Shown: positions 6,762-8,304 of the stretch, piece by piece
How positions within the stretch are numbered: position 1 is the stretch's first letter
How the letters are laid out: each line of letters starts with the position of its first letter
Source of the DNA: an uncultured Flavobacteriales bacterium
Lineage (GTDB): Bacteria; Bacteroidota; Bacteroidia; Flavobacteriales_D; Crocinitomicaceae
Direction: 5' to 3'
Assembly (NCBI GenBank): GCA_903899795.1
Contig: CAIUKX010000248.1
Coordinates: 1-8,304, forward strand
Length of the DNA: 8,304 nt
The notes under the pieces: model-generated
The model's database searches: none
The model's input: only the letters and a program-made list of their open reading frames with translations
Told to the model about the DNA's origin: nothing
Made by a program: the position numbers and the translations under genes

Positions 6762-6769
6762 CAAAGGTA
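6762..6769 (-). promoter_or_regulatory. -7 promoter element just upstream of the ABC-F start
   Basis: The minus-strand sequence is TACCTTTG, an exact match to TAnnTTTG. Only four bases separate it from the ATG at 6757, so transcription would begin at or within a base or two of the start codon, giving a leaderless or nearly leaderless mRNA. No TTG is seen at the -33 distance. A terminator lies directly upstream, so a promoter is needed in this short gap. Confidence 0.5.
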
Positions 6770-6800
6770 TAAAACCTTTCTGAATTGGGGAAGAGGAGAA

Positions 6801-6836
6801 TAAAAAGAGGTCACCTTTTATAGATGACCTCTTTTA
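6801..6836 (-). terminator. Intrinsic terminator downstream of gldM
   Basis: A perfect 11-bp inverted repeat, AAAAGAGGTCA (6803-6813) and TGACCTCTTTT (6825-6835), with an 11-nt loop. On the minus strand the 3' arm runs on into TTTTTATT, giving a U-rich tract. The hairpin begins 5 bases after the gldM stop codon and lies before the ABC-F promoter, so it separates the two transcripts. Confidence 0.85.
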
Positions 6837-6840
6837 GGTA

Positions 6841-8304
6841 TTATTTAACTTTTATTACTAATTTGCATTTTCCAGATGTTTTCATACCAATATATTCAGC
6901 TACTATTACTATACTTTGACCAGATTTAGCTTGTTTGATCAAATCTGTAACACTTTTAGGTAATACATCACCCGGTCCACTTTTATTTTGTCCCATAAAA
7001 TCCACACTCCATTTCACTGCTGCATATTTAGCATCTAATACTATTCCTGTAGGATATTGGATGAATAGTTTTTGAGAAAGAGCTTTGACATCCACAGGAT
7101 CGCTTTCATTGGAAATATTTCCAAGAAAAAGGGAAGGTCGTGGCAAATTCATTATTCTATAATTATAAGTACCTAGGGATACTACTTTTTTGGTTAAACT
7201 GTTTTTTCCTTTTATTGTGATCGTACAATTTCTTTCTTTTCCAGGAGATCCAATGTATGAGTTACCTGATTTGATTAGATCGACACCATTTCCTACAAGA
7301 ATTGTCTCATCATAACCTGATGCAACACCTTCAATTTTGTTTGGATAATTTCTGTACAACACATTCATTCCTGATAAGGAAATAGTTCCCTGAGGCTTCA
7401 TAATCTTAATGTTTCTCTGCCAATTTTCGGTTTTCATTTCCCCGCTTTTTTTCTTGATGGAAACTGTTCCGCTTAATTTCATTTCGTTCCCAGAGCCAAT
7501 TTTTACTTTGATTTTGCCACATCCATCGGCAACACTTACCTGTCCGTTATTAGATGTTACAATTGGCTGATTATCTGAATCGAATGCAGCCATCATGACC
7601 CCAACTTCTATTTCATCACCGGTATTGGCAATTGCATCACCATAAGAGATGGCCATTACTTTATTGAAACTGTAATCGTTGATAGTAACTCTACTTTTGA
7701 TATGTGATACAGCCGTCGCTCTTGCTGCTAGAATCTCTTGTTGAAGGGAAGTCAACGACGCGACTGCAGCTACTAAAGGTGAATGATCAAAGGTTTTTCC
7801 GATCCAATGAATATTTTTCACTTCTTCTGTGTCATACCGCTCGTTTTTAGTTAATTCAATATACAATTGTTTCAATACATCACGATCATCAACTTTGTTA
7901 TACTTGTTTTTATCCATCATCTTCTCAACCTGTTTTTCTAAATCAGCGTTGTCCTTAAATTTGTTAATCGCTGTGGATTTAAAATTCCAGACTTTACCTC
8001 CTGGAGGAGAATAAGTTCCTACTAAATCGCATAATTTGTCGCGATAGCTGTTATAGTTTTTCCATAATTCTTTTCCCGATCCTGTAATATTGGTTAAATC
8101 TTCACCAATAATTTCATGCATCGGAACATCGTATTGATCTTTTGCTTGTACGGCCATTAAGTTCAAACGAGCGGGTCTTAGAGGATCTTTAGAGTTAGAT
8201 TTCATCCATACAATCGTTTCAGCATCTTTGTTTTTAGCTACTTGAACTTCTTCTCCACTTTTTTCAAGAATTGCTAATTTGATTTTGTCGATTTCTTTGA
8301 TTCG
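6841..8304 (-). CDS. gldM: Gliding motility / type IX secretion protein GldM (N-terminus outside window)
   Basis: 487 residues are visible; the frame is open to the window edge at 8304, so the ATG at 8205 is internal and the real start lies beyond the window. GldM (PorM) forms, with GldL, the proton-driven inner-membrane motor of the type IX secretion and gliding machinery. One N-terminal helix sits in the inner membrane (not seen here) and a long periplasmic part reaches the outer-membrane ring. The visible part is this periplasmic region: a helical first domain with conserved stretches such as IHWIGKTFDHSPLVAAVASLT and QQEILAARATAVSHI, then beta-rich domains with MNVLYRNYPNKIEGVASG, the linker YRIMNLPRPSLFLGNIS (compare YRIKDIPxP in homologues) and DLIKQAKSGQSIVIVAEY near the C-terminus. 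Length fits the family (about 510-550 residues when complete). A terminator follows the stop directly and gldN is not next. It could be a paralogue rather than the main gldM. Confidence 0.9.
   Translation of the reverse strand, partial: RIKEIDKIKLAILEKSGEEVQVAKNKDAETIVWMKSNSKDPLRPARLNLMAVQAKDQYDVPMHEIIGEDLTNITGSGKELWKNYNSYRDKLCDLVGTYSPPGGKVWNFKSTAINKFKDNADLEKQVEKMMDKNKYNKVDDRDVLKQLYIELTKNERYDTEEVKNIHWIGKTFDHSPLVAAVASLTSLQQEILAARATAVSHIKSRVTINDYSFNKVMAISYGDAIANTGDEIEVGVMMAAFDSDNQPIVTSNNGQVSVADGCGKIKVKIGSGNEMKLSGTVSIKKKSGEMKTENWQRNIKIMKPQGTISLSGMNVLYRNYPNKIEGVASGYDETILVGNGVDLIKSGNSYIGSPGKERNCTITIKGKNSLTKKVVSLGTYNYRIMNLPRPSLFLGNISNESDPVDVKALSQKLFIQYPTGIVLDAKYAAVKWSVDFMGQNKSGPGDVLPKSVTDLIKQAKSGQSIVIVAEYIGMKTSGKCKLVIKVK

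Noticed and set aside
6758..6814. A 19-residue N-terminal extension of the ABC-F frame (MTSFYSPL...)
   Set aside because: It would begin inside the gldM terminator hairpin and cover the promoter; ABC-F proteins start at the MINLEQL-type sequence.
7829..8014. 61-residue plus-strand open frame inside gldM
   Set aside because: It is antisense to the GldM periplasmic domain and has no start signal or family resemblance.

Overview
The window looks like chromosomal core DNA from a Bacteroidota bacterium, probably of the Flavobacteriales. The signs are AT-rich sequence, a gliding/type IX secretion gene (gldM), lipoproteins and secreted proteins with Bacteroidota-type signal peptides, and promoters with the Bacteroidota -7 consensus TAnnTTTG instead of a sigma70 -10/-35 pair. 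A finer placement (for example the Fluviicola/Crocinitomix group) is only an impression.

Layout. (1) Bases 1-3609, plus strand: the 3' part of nadE (ammonia-type NAD synthetase, cut by the window start), then a large secreted M48 zinc metallopeptidase with a long C-terminal extension, then a small outer-membrane beta-barrel protein. They are tightly packed and may be co-transcribed. (2) Bases 3606-4471, minus strand: an adrenodoxin-type [2Fe-2S] ferredoxin whose stop codon interlocks with that of the barrel gene, a short intergenic region with a 7-bp tandem repeat, and a small lipoprotein related to Rieske proteins that lacks the usual cluster ligands. (3) Bases 4500-4787, plus strand: a tiny, very basic lipoprotein, divergent from the Rieske-like gene with only 28 bp between the start codons. 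(4) Bases 4790-8304, minus strand: gldM (N-terminus beyond the window end), a strong intrinsic terminator, then an ABC-F ATPase with its own promoter.

How the genes relate. Four or five products are envelope proteins (M48 protease, barrel, two lipoproteins, GldM), but apart from the M48-barrel pair nothing ties them into one pathway. NadE, the ferredoxin and the ABC-F protein are cytosolic housekeeping functions. I see no mobile element, CRISPR array, tRNA, rRNA, phage gene or defence system, and no stretch over 300 bases without a gene. I do not see a clearly new multi-gene system. The points most worth a second look are gldM ending in a terminator without gldN behind it, the M48 protease-barrel pair, the ligand-less Rieske-like lipoprotein, the overlapping divergent lipoprotein promoter, and the probably leaderless ABC-F transcript.
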